IMG/VR virus record: IMGVR_UViG_3300048833_000075
Location: 1-37,506 of that record
From: a virus
DNA length: 37,506 nt
Strand: one strand, 5' to 3'
The position numbers and the translations under genes were made by a program. Shown here piece by piece: positions 14,813 through 23,992 of this stretch. The notes under the pieces are model-generated. The model was given only the letters and a program-made list of their open reading frames with translations. It made no database searches and was not told the origin of the DNA. Every line of letters starts with the position of its first letter. Position 1 is the stretch's first letter.

Positions 14813-15286
14813 TCAGTCCTCGAAGTTAGGCAAAGTCCAAAGGGAGCTTACCCTGTGCGACCAGTAAGTGATGTTCATAGGCATTTCCATGACACAACGT
14901 CGAGCTTTCGCGTACGAATGTATCATGTGTGGCCGACCGTGCTTGTCTGTTCCCGTGTAAACCGCGATATGCCGTGGAAGCCCCTCACGGTCAATCCAGA
15001 AAATCATAACGTCTCCGGGTTGTACCTGAGACGTAAGGGCTTGCAATCGATTGTAGGGAAGCGGGGTCAGGAAATCCGCAGCGCGCGTTTCAAACAGCGT
15101 GCTGTCAGGTGTCCTTTCATATCCATCGATAAGAGCGGCCTTGTCCGTGATACCCAAATCCTTTGCGGCAACGGCAAGCAACCCGATACAGTCGAGGCCA
15201 GCACGTGACCTACCTTGATGCAGGAACCTGACCCCTTTGTAGGATCGCAGTTGCGCAAGCCATTGTTCACGGGATACGCCAAGCAT
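14813..15286 (-). CDS. NlpC/P60-type tail peptidase (157 aa)
   Basis: Starts at 15286 overlapping the previous TAA. The pattern is that of GTA gp14-like NlpC/P60 proteins: MLGVSREQWLAQLRSYKGV, GLDCIGLLAVAAKDLG with catalytic Cys33, QPGDVMIFWIDREGLPRH with His106, and IAVYTGTDKHGRPHMIHSY. These cysteine peptidases cut peptide cross-links of peptidoglycan during tail penetration. Length agrees with the family. One palindrome copy lies in the coding sequence (P-Y-N-R-L-Q). The next gene begins three bases after the stop. Confidence 0.85.
   Translation of the reverse strand: MLGVSREQWLAQLRSYKGVRFLHQGRSRAGLDCIGLLAVAAKDLGITDKAALIDGYERTPDSTLFETRAADFLTPLPYNRLQALTSQVQPGDVMIFWIDREGLPRHIAVYTGTDKHGRPHMIHSYAKARRCVMEMPMNITYWSHRVSSLWTLPNFED
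15042..15055. repeat. 14-bp palindrome copy 10, inside peptidase gene
   Basis: TGCAATCGATTGTA on the plus strand; encodes Y-N-R-L-Q, a different reading frame from most coding copies. Confidence 0.85.
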
Positions 15287-16188
15287 TACGCATCCTCTCC
15301 GTCTTCCGGTTCTTCGGGCGGTGCTTGAGCAAACGACTGCGGATAGGACACAAGGTAATCCGTGCCAGACAGGTAGGGTTCGCCGCCAAACCTGCTGTAA
15401 TTGTTGAACCGTTCGCGGCACTCCGTTTTACCTTTGCCACACCCCTGCAAAAGATTGACGCTATCGCCAACCTCAATGTCGTACGGGACAGGCAGGAAAA
15501 GCTGAATGGAGTTCTCGTAATTGCGGATGATTTCCATCGACACGCCTTCGTTGTTTCCAGACGTGAATGTGCAGCGCCCCCACGCATAAAGACCGTGACG
15601 TTCAAGTGGAATGTTCAGAGTGAAAATATCTCGGGAGTTGGCCTCCGTGACAGTTGCCGCATGCGTGTAAGTCAACGGATCAATACCGCAACGGGCATCC
15701 GTAAATGTCCAACGACATTCGACCGAAGTTGTCTGGATGAAATACTGCGCCAGCTTTTGCGCGATACCACGAAGCTCTGCCTTGAATTGCACCCCCTCTG
15801 CGGAGATTTCCCCCATCCAAGAGACGCGCAGCGGCAGGGTAAGAATGGACGACCTGCCCCAATAGGCTAGGAAGATTTCGACCTTGGCTTGACTGTAGAT
15901 ACCAGCAAGGATGTCGTTCTCTGTGATCGATTCTTCGCCAATGATTGCGATAAGATCGAGGTTGGACACCGCCAGACCCGCGCTGTCTTCGATTGCCGTA
16001 AGCTGAAAACCGTCTGCCGGATAGTACCAGTAGGCGAGACCATCGCTTTCAACGATTCTGATCTGCTTGTCGTGCGACGTATACCGAAACACGACGCCAT
16101 CGCGCCGCGATACCTTGATGCACTCAGCGTACTTCGTGCGAGTCTTGGCAAGAAGATCGTAGATTTCAGTATAGTCGGCGCGGTTCAC
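15286..16188 (-). CDS. DUF2163-like tail hub protein (300 aa)
   Basis: GTG start at 16188 with GGAGG seven bases upstream, overlapping the previous TGA (GTGA). The sequence fits DUF2163/BR0599-type proteins such as GTA gp13: FRYTSHDKQIRIVESDGLAY, ITENDILAGIYSQAKVEIF, the disulfide or metal-like region VECRWTFTDARCGIDPLTY, and the C-terminal QGCGKGKTECRERFNNYSRF with GGEPYLSGTD. The paired cysteines (about residues 170-180 and 250-260) are typical; in the GTA structure such proteins form the hub. Followed by TAATG overlap with the peptidase gene. Confidence 0.8.
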   Translation of the reverse strand: MNRADYTEIYDLLAKTRTKYAECIKVSRRDGVVFRYTSHDKQIRIVESDGLAYWYYPADGFQLTAIEDSAGLAVSNLDLIAIIGEESITENDILAGIYSQAKVEIFLAYWGRSSILTLPLRVSWMGEISAEGVQFKAELRGIAQKLAQYFIQTTSVECRWTFTDARCGIDPLTYTHAATVTEANSRDIFTLNIPLERHGLYAWGRCTFTSGNNEGVSMEIIRNYENSIQLFLPVPYDIEVGDSVNLLQGCGKGKTECRERFNNYSRFGGEPYLSGTDYLVSYPQSFAQAPPEEPEDGEDA

Positions 16189-17282
16189 TCGAAAACCTCC
16201 ACAAGCACAACGTTGCCGAAGGTGGCCGTAACCGAGTCACGCAAGCCTGCGGTGATTTCGCTCTCTGCGTCTTCGTCCGTTTCGAACCGCACAGGCACAT
16301 AGAAGTAGTACCCTGCCGTAATTTCCGCGCCAGCCGGGGGAAGCGCCGAACGAATGTTCACGTTCTCGGGGCCGAGAACAGCGGTGCCGAGACTTGAACC
16401 ATTGTAGTTCTCAAGAACGATGCTGGAACCGTCGATTGCACGAACACGTTGCGGATCGCCGCCCTCGACAGCGTTGTACGCATTGTTGGACCAACCGGAC
16501 ACATACACAAGATCGCCAACCTGCAATCCAGCGATGCTGCCGCCAGTGATGACCCCGCCTGCCGTCCTGCTGCGGCTCTGAGTCAAGTTGTACGGCTGCA
16601 AGAATGTGATCAGGTTGTCGGCATAGGAATATGTCCAGTTAGCACATTCGAAGCCATCGATTGCAACCTGCAAGGTTCCTTCCTTGGGGTACAGGATTCG
16701 ACGGCGACGCTCACGTACACCGTGCCTGTAGTATTTATAGAGCGGATACTGCGACTGGTTGCCAACTGCCACCGCAACGAATTGGTCAAGAGGCGTAACG
16801 TCCTCCCCGGAAAGAACAACGCCATCGATGTTGCGGGACGTGTGGTCCATCGGATCAAGGAACAGGAAGCCGATGTAGGAGCCTGCGCAGACGTGCCAGA
16901 TATTCATGACGTTTGCCACGTCCGAAGCTGGCGCATTTTCCAGCACAACGTTGTACTTGTGCTTGGGATAGACCCACCGCTGATTGCGCTGCTCCGCGCC
17001 GCTGGCGACCTCGATCTTGTCCGTCACGTAACGCGGCACACCCGTCGATCCATACGTGATGCACTCGGGGAAGATCACATCGGTGTAGATCATGGAAGAG
17101 TCCTCGTTGATGAAATTGCTCTCACGGTCAGGGACCGCTACGTTGACGCCCGCCCTGTTCACCACAAGATCGCCGTAGGGGTCAAGCGCGGCCACACTAA
17201 CGCCTGCCCTGTCGATAATCAAATCGTCAGAGTAGTTGTAGGTGGATACGCTTACACCTGCCGTTTCGACATACAAGGCCAT
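16185..17282 (-). CDS. DUF2460-like distal tail protein with N-terminal triple repeat (365 aa)
   Basis: The start overlaps the previous TAA (TAATG). From residue about 65 the sequence matches DUF2460/GTA gp12-like proteins: IYTDVIFPECITYGSTGVPR, NQRWVYPKHKYNVVLENAP, the CAGSYIGFLFLDPMDH block, and the basic REVRRRR-like segment RERRRRILYPKEGTLQVAID. These form the distal tail ring. The first 50 residues are unusual: an 18-residue unit starts at residues 8, 26 and 44 (AGVSVSTYNY, AGVSVAALDP, AGVNVAVPDR). The repeat is not known to me from this family and may contact other tip parts. Confidence 0.75.
   Translation of the reverse strand: MALYVETAGVSVSTYNYSDDLIIDRAGVSVAALDPYGDLVVNRAGVNVAVPDRESNFINEDSSMIYTDVIFPECITYGSTGVPRYVTDKIEVASGAEQRNQRWVYPKHKYNVVLENAPASDVANVMNIWHVCAGSYIGFLFLDPMDHTSRNIDGVVLSGEDVTPLDQFVAVAVGNQSQYPLYKYYRHGVRERRRRILYPKEGTLQVAIDGFECANWTYSYADNLITFLQPYNLTQSRSRTAGGVITGGSIAGLQVGDLVYVSGWSNNAYNAVEGGDPQRVRAIDGSSIVLENYNGSSLGTAVLGPENVNIRSALPPAGAEITAGYYFYVPVRFETDEDAESEITAGLRDSVTATFGNVVLVEVFE
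16652..16665. repeat. Possible degenerate palindrome copy inside the DUF2460-like gene
   Basis: The plus strand reads AGCCATCGATTGCA, one mismatch in the 10-base core. It lies near the middle of the otherwise long gap between copies 10 and 11. One such match is expected by chance in a window this size, so the call is weak. Confidence 0.3.
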
Positions 17283-18406
17283 TACAGCACCGGATCAAAA
17301 GCGAGTCGGATATTCATGGTGTTGATGCCTGTGGGAGTAAGTTGCAGCGTCCCCGGCATGGCGATGGCTGGCTTTCTGGAATGCACACTTTCCAGTGCGC
17401 CGATGGAGATACGTTTCGGCAAGAAGGTGGCGGCGTTGGTCCCACTCTGCGGCCCGAAAGACATGCCAGTCTGTTCCTCGGTGCTGGTATTCTCCGCAAA
17501 GACCTCGACGCTGTATGCCGTGACGTTTTCAATGCCACCGGGCAGGTCGTCAAGGCTGTACAGAAGGAAGGCGTTGGGGTTGGTCGGGTTCGCCGCGATG
17601 GATGTCCACGAATTGCTGGAAATCACACCGCCAAGGCCCAGCCACACGATGTTCTGCGGGCCGCGAAGCTGGTTCGTATTGGACGATCCAGTGGACACAA
17701 AGATGTCATCCAGCCACATCGTGTACCCATCGTCCCCGAAAAACGATGTGGCGGCGTTGATGAAGTGTACCGACGAAATCAGCGGGGCCGATGCCTTGCG
17801 CAGAAGCGCATTGGCGACCTCATCGACAATCGTTTCCCCGTTGATGCCGATGGAGACAAACGGGACGCCTGCCACATAGTCAACGAGAAATTCGATGTAG
17901 TTCCACGCGGTAAACCGGACAGTCCGCGAGGGCGTGTCCGTGTCTGTGATGATGCCGGGCGTTATTTGGTCGGAAGCGCGAGGCGTGATGTCCTCCGTGG
18001 AGGCAAACACGCGACCAGTTGGCGTGATCCAGATGGAAATCTGTTCCTCGTCCCCGTTGGCACCGTCATAGCGGAGTTGCATGATGGGGACGGCTTCGGT
18101 TGGGACAGTGGACCACTTGAAGCCCGCTCCACAGGTCAGACGTGCCTTGCTGGTAAAGGCCCACCCGATATTCACGTTGTCGTCGCGGCAGAACGATCCG
18201 GGGCTACCTGAGACCCGCACAAACTCAAGGCTCTGCCCACCGGGTTTCCGTGATTCGTCGTCAACCACCGCAAGAGAAGCGCCGGATTCATCGAACCAAT
18301 CCGTAACAAGGTCCGGCGTGACCCCGGCTAGTATGCTCACGACCTCAGCCGCAGAAATACTCCCCGTGTCATACTGATCGAAGCCTTCGAGAAGAATGGG
18401 GGTCAT
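17282..18406 (-). CDS. Tail protein with LamG-like beta-sandwich pattern (374 aa)
   Basis: The ATG at 18406 has an AAGGAC site. The protein begins MTPILLEGFDQYDTGSI and has a series of beta-strand patterns (LEFVRVSGSP, KARLTCGAGFKW, TAWNYIEFLVDYV, YTMWLDDIFV) like the jelly-roll or concanavalin-like folds used in phage tail tips and fibres. The WLDDIFV strand is typical of LamG-type repeats in phages. It lies between the tape measure and the DUF2460-like gene, a position absent from the minimal GTA order. The last 100 residues may be an attachment domain to the distal tail. The stop overlaps the next start as TAATG. Confidence 0.6.
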   Translation of the reverse strand: MTPILLEGFDQYDTGSISAAEVVSILAGVTPDLVTDWFDESGASLAVVDDESRKPGGQSLEFVRVSGSPGSFCRDDNVNIGWAFTSKARLTCGAGFKWSTVPTEAVPIMQLRYDGANGDEEQISIWITPTGRVFASTEDITPRASDQITPGIITDTDTPSRTVRFTAWNYIEFLVDYVAGVPFVSIGINGETIVDEVANALLRKASAPLISSVHFINAATSFFGDDGYTMWLDDIFVSTGSSNTNQLRGPQNIVWLGLGGVISSNSWTSIAANPTNPNAFLLYSLDDLPGGIENVTAYSVEVFAENTSTEEQTGMSFGPQSGTNAATFLPKRISIGALESVHSRKPAIAMPGTLQLTPTGINTMNIRLAFDPVL

Positions 18407-18422
18407 GTTTAGTTACCGTCCT

Positions 18423-18436
18423 TGCAATCGATTGTA
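18423..18436. repeat. 14-bp palindrome copy 11, intergenic
   Basis: TGCAATCGATTGTA on the plus strand, three bases after the tape measure TGA and overlapping the upstream edge of the AAGGAC ribosome binding region of the next gene. Confidence 0.9.
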
Positions 18437-18439
18437 GGG

Positions 18440-21400
18440 TCAGGTGTTACGCTTTGCCTTGTCAAGCTGACGAGCAAGCATCTTTGCGTGTTGCGAAGCC
18501 GAGCGGCGGAACCCATTCGGGCTATTGCCACCACCCATGACATACGTGACACGCAGATTGATGCTGTCCCCTTGACTGTTGTTGGAGTTTACCATGCTGC
18601 CGCTGAAACTTCCACCACCGACATAGCCGCCGTCCGAGTACCCCGGCATCATGCCGTTGTTGATCATTTCCAGAAGCGGACGCCAACGGTCGGTTTGCTT
18701 TTTCTTGACGACGAACTCGCCGCCATGGACGACACCCGCGATTTCGTCAGGGTCGATATTGCCAGTGTAACCACCATCGTCAAAGAGGTTGCCGAGGAAG
18801 CCGAACAAGCCGCCCATACCCCCGCCGAGACCGCCAATGCTACCAAGTCCACCGACCGCAGTAACAGGGGAGTAGGTAACGCCTGCGCCAGACGCGACCT
18901 GTTGCGCCATCGCCTGCATGGATTGGATAAACTGGTTGAAAACATTGGCTAGGTTGGTTCCAAAGTCGTTGACCGCGCTTGTAATCGATTGCACGGCTTG
19001 GTCCAGACCGGGGACGCCACCCCCTAGCAAGTCCTGCCCGACACCGCCAACGGCAGGTTGAGTCGAACCACCCATAAGTGGCGAAAGGTACTGGTTGGGG
19101 TCACCCGTAAGTTGCCCATTATACGGCAAGGTAGTTTGCATGCCGCCGCCGTACTGCGCGTAAATCCTGTCAGCTTCCGACATCCGGCGCGCGTAGTTGG
19201 CGTGCGCCGGGTCAGGGCGTTCGTACTGCCGAGCAATGATGTCAGCCGCCTCGCTTGCATCGGTTACGCCTTCCAGCGCCCGAGCAACGCCCGCTTCCGT
19301 GGTTTGCAGTTCATGCACGAAGAAGTCAAGCTGCGTACCAATGTCGCCAAACGCGGCCCCGGCCTCCGTAGCAAATTGTTGATAGTCCTGCATGCGGCTA
19401 GCGTGCCACTGTGCAAGCCCGAAAGAGGTTCCATTGTCCCCGAGGGCGTTCGGGTCAAGGCCGCTCTCTTGGATGAAGTTGCCGACCGCACCAGCCGCAA
19501 CAGGTGCGCTAAGACCCCGCTCCATGAGTGCTTGGAAAATCTGCTGTTCGCCCGCGATGCCTTCCTGCAACGCCGTTGCGGCAGTCTGCATGAGTTGTTG
19601 ACCCGAATTCTGGAACGCCATTCCAAATTCGCCGTCAAGCTGGAAGTGCGGGCCGTCGAAGAACGACTGCCACTCACCGCCCCACGTAAGTTGGTCCTGA
19701 TAGCCAAGCTGACCAGCCGCTTGCTCAACATACCCGGCAAGTTCAGTGTAGGCTTCCGGCGACCAGTTGGCCGATCCGTCTGCGTTCATGATGACGACAT
19801 CCGCCGCCATACCCGTCAGGTGGCGGGAGTTCATTGTTTGCGAAGCGCCACGGGCAACAAGTTCACGCTGTTCCTCGACAGTGCGCAGACCGTCCGTAAT
19901 CTCGAAATCGATGCCAGACATTTGCTTGGCGAGGGCGAGAATTTCGACAAGTCGGGAATCAACGCCAGTCAGGTGTTCGACGCTGCGTTGGCTGAACAAC
20001 TCTACCGACTGAATAGCCGCACCAAGGCCGGGAACAATCGAGTTGACCGCCCCTGTGGCGCTGTTCATCGCACCACCAAGGAAATCCGCAGTGCCCTGTG
20101 TGCCACTGCCTGTCGGAATATTACCGCCAAGCGCGTTTACTGTGGTGTTGAACGCCGTCGCCAGACCGTTTGTAAAGTTGGTCAGTACAGCTTCGGTGCG
20201 CGTAAGGGCATCGCGGTAAACCTGTTCGGTTACAACCGATACCTCCGTCAGCGTGTTCTGCAATGGGTCGAGAAGTTCGTTCTGCGCCTGCTGCCCACCG
20301 AACGCACTAGAGAGACCGGGGAACAGTCGGCCAAGAAGACCCCCGACTCCCATGCCGGGAAGCCCCTCGCCGCCACGGCGGGAAGGTTGCAGCGCGTTGC
20401 CGAAGATGGAACCGCCGCCGCCAGTGGCAGAGGAAATAGTTTGCTGCACAAGCGCCTTGGTGAACCCCTCGAAAATCTGCCGGGAAATGTCCAGCATATT
20501 TTTCTTAAAGTTATCCCACATATTTTCGGTGTCATAGATGAAATCACCGATGCCAGTGGAAAGAGTATCGATCAAGCCGCTGGTGGCATTCTCCGTAATG
20601 TCGATGATGCCGACAAGCTCTTTCTGGTATTCCGCGAACGCGCGGGCGATACCTGCGCCAACACTGGTGAAAGTGTCGTTGGCTTCGAAGGCCACGTCCG
20701 TGAGGTCGCGGCGGAAAAGCTCAAGCGCCGCAGAGCGGCGTTCCATTTGCGCGGTGAAGCTGTCGGCGGCGTCTATTTCAGCTTGCTTAAGGGCTTCGAT
20801 CTGGTTGATGAGCGCGTCGTACTCGGTAGCAAGTTCGCGCAGCTTGATGGGATCGCCCGCAAACTCTCGCGCAAGGTCTTCGAATTCCCTTTGCAGTTCG
20901 CGAATCTGCTGATCGTAACCCGCTACAATCGATTGCAAGTCCAGATCGAAGGTATCCTCGATACGGCTTGTCAGGCTAACGCCGCGCAGGGTTTCGAGAT
21001 ACGACCGCCGTACCTCGTCGGACGTTCTGGCGAGTTGCAGGAACGCATCCTCTACGGCACGGGCTTCGGCGCGGGCACGTTCAGCGAGACGCTGCTGTTC
21101 CTTGAGGGCTTGTTCCTGCTCACGACGCAGCCGCTCATTCTCACGACGAAGTTCGTCGGCGCGGCGAAGCTCTGCCTGCCGCTGTGCCTCAATCGAGTCC
21201 CCGACATCGCCAAGACCAAGCAGGGCCGCGTTGGAAATACGATCAGACGCGGCGGCGAACGATCTGCGAAGTTCGGCTTCCTGTTCCGCCGTGATGTTCC
21301 CTGCCGCCACAAGCGCGACGACATATGCCTCAAAGACTTGCTTGTACTTTGCCTGCTCACGATCAATGATTTCCTGAGCTTCATCGACCGAGGTACTGGC

Positions 21401-23992
21401 GTTGATTTGATCATTGATGGCTTTGATCAGGGCAGAACCGTCAACGACCTCGCCAAGCGAAGGATTTCTGGCAAAATCAATACCAGTGCCCTTGAGAGCT
21501 TCTTCGAAGAATACATCGATGCCTTCCCTTGTATCGATGTTAAAGTCAACGAGAATTTCACCGAATTTGACCGCGAGGTCTTTCGAAATATCCTCAAGGT
21601 CAAGTTCAAGTTGCGCAAGTCCCGCTTCGTTGGCGAGACGAATACCCTCTGCCAAGTTTTCCGTGCGCCCAAGCTCCTGCTCAAGTACGCGGATACGAAG
21701 TTCTTCGGCCTGCCGCGCCTGTGAATCTGCGAGACCGGAGAGAGCGTTAAGCAGTTCGAAGTTTTTCTGGTCTTCCGCAACACGAAGAAGTGCAGTGGTT
21801 CTTTCCGCAGAGAATCCAGCCTGCAAAAGCAGTTCTTCAAAGATAGCGCGGACAGCTTCCTGTTCGCTTGCGTCGGAGTTTGCGATACGGTCACCGAGTT
21901 CTTCAATGAATTGCGTGGGAAGGTCGCCAGTTTCTTTCCAGCGATCTTGCAACGCCGCCAACGCTAGCGCGTATTCCTCGTTAGGTTCGATGAGACCTTG
22001 TTGCAGTCCGGTAACATAATCGACAAGCGCCTGTTGCCGTGCTTCTGCCAGAACAGCGACGTTTTCGTCGGCAACCCGCACGGCTTCTTCGAGTTCTTCC
22101 ATGCGCTTGATAGCTGCGGCAAAGGCACCGCGTTCCTCCGCGCTGTAATCGGCAAAGAACCTGTTGATAGCGTTCTGCTGATCCTCTGCCCGTGCGCCGG
22201 GGTTGTTCCCAAGCAGGCGCATGACAAAGTTGCCATCGTTAGCATCTTGAATTGCGGCATCGGTTGCCCGCTTCAATTCAAGATATTCGGCGCGCATTTC
22301 CTCGAAATTTTCGAATTCATTATTGAGGGCATCCATGGCCCCTTGCGCAAGGTTCTTGTCAGCTTCATTGCTTCCCGCACGACGCCCGGTGAAGCTGAAA
22401 ACGTCGAGCGCACTCGCGCCCATGCCTCTCAGAACGTCAAGCTCGGTCCTGACGTTATCAACGCGGCGGCGAACCTCTTCCGCTGTGCCGCGACCAATCA
22501 GGCGATCTGCCACGGCATCAGCATCCGCCGTGGCCTGTCGAACATCCTCTGCGCCGAAGCTGGTTGCGACGATGTTGGAAAGACGCTCTGCGCCGTCGCG
22601 GACATCCTCAATTCCAAGAGCGAGTCGGGTAAGCTCGACAAGGGCGAGACCTGCCCCGTAGCCAAGTGCGGCAAACGGAATGGCACGAATGGACCGCGCG
22701 AAAAGCAACGCGGCACTGTTGGCAACGCCGAACTGCAATGCGACCGCGCCAAGCGCAGCACCTACCCCTTGGAACGCGAGTACGGCAAGATTGAATACCT
22801 TGATGAGACCGCCCATGCTTGCGGAGAGACCAGTACCGATAAGTGCACGGTAGGCGAGTTGCAGTGCGCCAGCGGCGGCTGTAATCGCAACAAGCCCAAC
22901 GCCAAGCTGCCCGAACAGCACAATCATGTCCTTGGTGCCTTGATCAAGGTTTTGGTAGGCATCAAGAAGGTTGTTCACCTGATCGACAAATTTCAGCACT
23001 AAGGGAGCGAGTACCGCCCCAAACTGCTTGGCAATATCGGTGAGACGGTTCTGAAACAGTTTCAGTTGACCGTCAAACGTACTCAGGTTGGCGACCGCGA
23101 GTTCAAGTGCCTTGTCTGTTCCGGTGACGGCATTCAGCAATCGCTCATAGGCATCCTCGCCAGTGACGCCAACGTCTTCGAGGGCCGCGATAAACGCCTT
23201 GACGCCAGCAAGAGCTTCTGTCTCGAAAATACGCGCAAGCTGTGCGTCGTTAAGGTCGGATTGCGCGATGTCTCGCAAGATGTCTGCGAGGTTTCGAAAT
23301 TCACCCGTAGCTGTTCTGGTGGCGATACCTGCTTCTCGCAGCAAGGTGCCAGCTTCACCAAGAGGACGGACAAGGCGAATAATGATGTTACGGAGGGCCG
23401 TACCAGCTTGTTCGCCACGCAGACCCACGTTGAACAGAACGGAAAGAGCCGCCGTGGTCTCTTCGATGGAAAGACCTGCGAGGCGCGCAACCGGGGCCAC
23501 CTGACGGAAGGCGTAGGCCAATTTATCGATACTGGCGAGCGAAGCTGTGATAGACGCAGTAAGGACGTTCGCCACGCGGTACGTATCCGTAACTTCTAGC
23601 CCAAACGCACGGATGTTGGAGGCGATAAGGTCTGACGCAACCGCCACGTCAGCCATGGTGGCTTGGGCGAGAAGAAGAACGCCCGTCATACCTGCAATCG
23701 ATTGTTCGGCGGTGAAACCCGCCTGCGCTAGGTTACGAAGGGCCGAGACAGCTTCAAGTGCGGATGTGGTGGTGGAAAGCGAGAATTGCCTTGCCGCAGC
23801 AGCCATTCGGTTAAATGTATCGGTCGTACCACCAGCGATAGCGTTGGTCAGGGTGAGTTCCTTCTGGAATTCCCTGAACGAGTTGAGAGCAAAGCCAAAG
23901 GCCGTGGCGGAACTGGTAAGGAGGGCAAACGAAGCCGCTGCCCTCCTAAGATCGTCGCCCACTCGTCCAAAGTCAACGTCGCCCGTCGCCAT
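18440..23992 (-). CDS. Tape measure protein with M15-type peptidase and phage lysozyme domains (1850 aa)
   Basis: Starts at 23992 right after the chaperone TAA. Residues 1-330 match the TP901-type tape measure core (FSLSTTTSALEAVSALRNLA, GLSIEETTAALSVLFNVGLR). A hydrophobic stretch follows at about 340-450, then long coiled coils to about 1100. Around residues 1357-1451 lies a D-Ala/L-Ala peptidase-like M15 domain with SRHLTGMAAD and GPHFQLD; likely zinc ligands are His1391, Asp1398 and His1449. Residues about 1484-1614 resemble Phage_lysozyme2 (GAVGNFIQESGLDPNALG), candidate catalytic Glu1509. The protein sets tail length and probably opens peptidoglycan during DNA entry. It carries three palindrome copies. 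Confidence 0.85.
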   Translation of the reverse strand: MATGDVDFGRVGDDLRRAAASFALLTSSATAFGFALNSFREFQKELTLTNAIAGGTTDTFNRMAAAARQFSLSTTTSALEAVSALRNLAQAGFTAEQSIAGMTGVLLLAQATMADVAVASDLIASNIRAFGLEVTDTYRVANVLTASITASLASIDKLAYAFRQVAPVARLAGLSIEETTAALSVLFNVGLRGEQAGTALRNIIIRLVRPLGEAGTLLREAGIATRTATGEFRNLADILRDIAQSDLNDAQLARIFETEALAGVKAFIAALEDVGVTGEDAYERLLNAVTGTDKALELAVANLSTFDGQLKLFQNRLTDIAKQFGAVLAPLVLKFVDQVNNLLDAYQNLDQGTKDMIVLFGQLGVGLVAITAAAGALQLAYRALIGTGLSASMGGLIKVFNLAVLAFQGVGAALGAVALQFGVANSAALLFARSIRAIPFAALGYGAGLALVELTRLALGIEDVRDGAERLSNIVATSFGAEDVRQATADADAVADRLIGRGTAEEVRRRVDNVRTELDVLRGMGASALDVFSFTGRRAGSNEADKNLAQGAMDALNNEFENFEEMRAEYLELKRATDAAIQDANDGNFVMRLLGNNPGARAEDQQNAINRFFADYSAEERGAFAAAIKRMEELEEAVRVADENVAVLAEARQQALVDYVTGLQQGLIEPNEEYALALAALQDRWKETGDLPTQFIEELGDRIANSDASEQEAVRAIFEELLLQAGFSAERTTALLRVAEDQKNFELLNALSGLADSQARQAEELRIRVLEQELGRTENLAEGIRLANEAGLAQLELDLEDISKDLAVKFGEILVDFNIDTREGIDVFFEEALKGTGIDFARNPSLGEVVDGSALIKAINDQINASTSVDEAQEIIDREQAKYKQVFEAYVVALVAAGNITAEQEAELRRSFAAASDRISNAALLGLGDVGDSIEAQRQAELRRADELRRENERLRREQEQALKEQQRLAERARAEARAVEDAFLQLARTSDEVRRSYLETLRGVSLTSRIEDTFDLDLQSIVAGYDQQIRELQREFEDLAREFAGDPIKLRELATEYDALINQIEALKQAEIDAADSFTAQMERRSAALELFRRDLTDVAFEANDTFTSVGAGIARAFAEYQKELVGIIDITENATSGLIDTLSTGIGDFIYDTENMWDNFKKNMLDISRQIFEGFTKALVQQTISSATGGGGSIFGNALQPSRRGGEGLPGMGVGGLLGRLFPGLSSAFGGQQAQNELLDPLQNTLTEVSVVTEQVYRDALTRTEAVLTNFTNGLATAFNTTVNALGGNIPTGSGTQGTADFLGGAMNSATGAVNSIVPGLGAAIQSVELFSQRSVEHLTGVDSRLVEILALAKQMSGIDFEITDGLRTVEEQRELVARGASQTMNSRHLTGMAADVVIMNADGSANWSPEAYTELAGYVEQAAGQLGYQDQLTWGGEWQSFFDGPHFQLDGEFGMAFQNSGQQLMQTAATALQEGIAGEQQIFQALMERGLSAPVAAGAVGNFIQESGLDPNALGDNGTSFGLAQWHASRMQDYQQFATEAGAAFGDIGTQLDFFVHELQTTEAGVARALEGVTDASEAADIIARQYERPDPAHANYARRMSEADRIYAQYGGGMQTTLPYNGQLTGDPNQYLSPLMGGSTQPAVGGVGQDLLGGGVPGLDQAVQSITSAVNDFGTNLANVFNQFIQSMQAMAQQVASGAGVTYSPVTAVGGLGSIGGLGGGMGGLFGFLGNLFDDGGYTGNIDPDEIAGVVHGGEFVVKKKQTDRWRPLLEMINNGMMPGYSDGGYVGGGSFSGSMVNSNNSQGDSINLRVTYVMGGGNSPNGFRRSASQHAKMLARQLDKAKRNT
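18980..18993. repeat. 14-bp palindrome copy 12 (variant), inside tape measure gene
   Basis: TGTAATCGATTGCA on the plus strand, core TAATCGATTG; encodes V-Q-S-I-T. Still a near-perfect palindrome. Confidence 0.7.
20924..20937. repeat. 14-bp palindrome copy 13, inside tape measure gene
   Basis: TACAATCGATTGCA on the plus strand, opposite to the majority; encodes L-Q-S-I-V. Confidence 0.85.
23693..23706. repeat. 14-bp palindrome copy 14, inside tape measure gene
   Basis: TGCAATCGATTGTT on the plus strand; encodes E-Q-S-I-A. Core exact, one outer base different. Confidence 0.8.

Noticed and set aside
19058-21724. Very long open frame on the plus strand opposite the tape measure gene (888 codons)
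   Set aside because: It mirrors the codon pattern of the minus-strand gene, has no ribosome binding site or recognisable domain, and all other genes lie on the minus strand.
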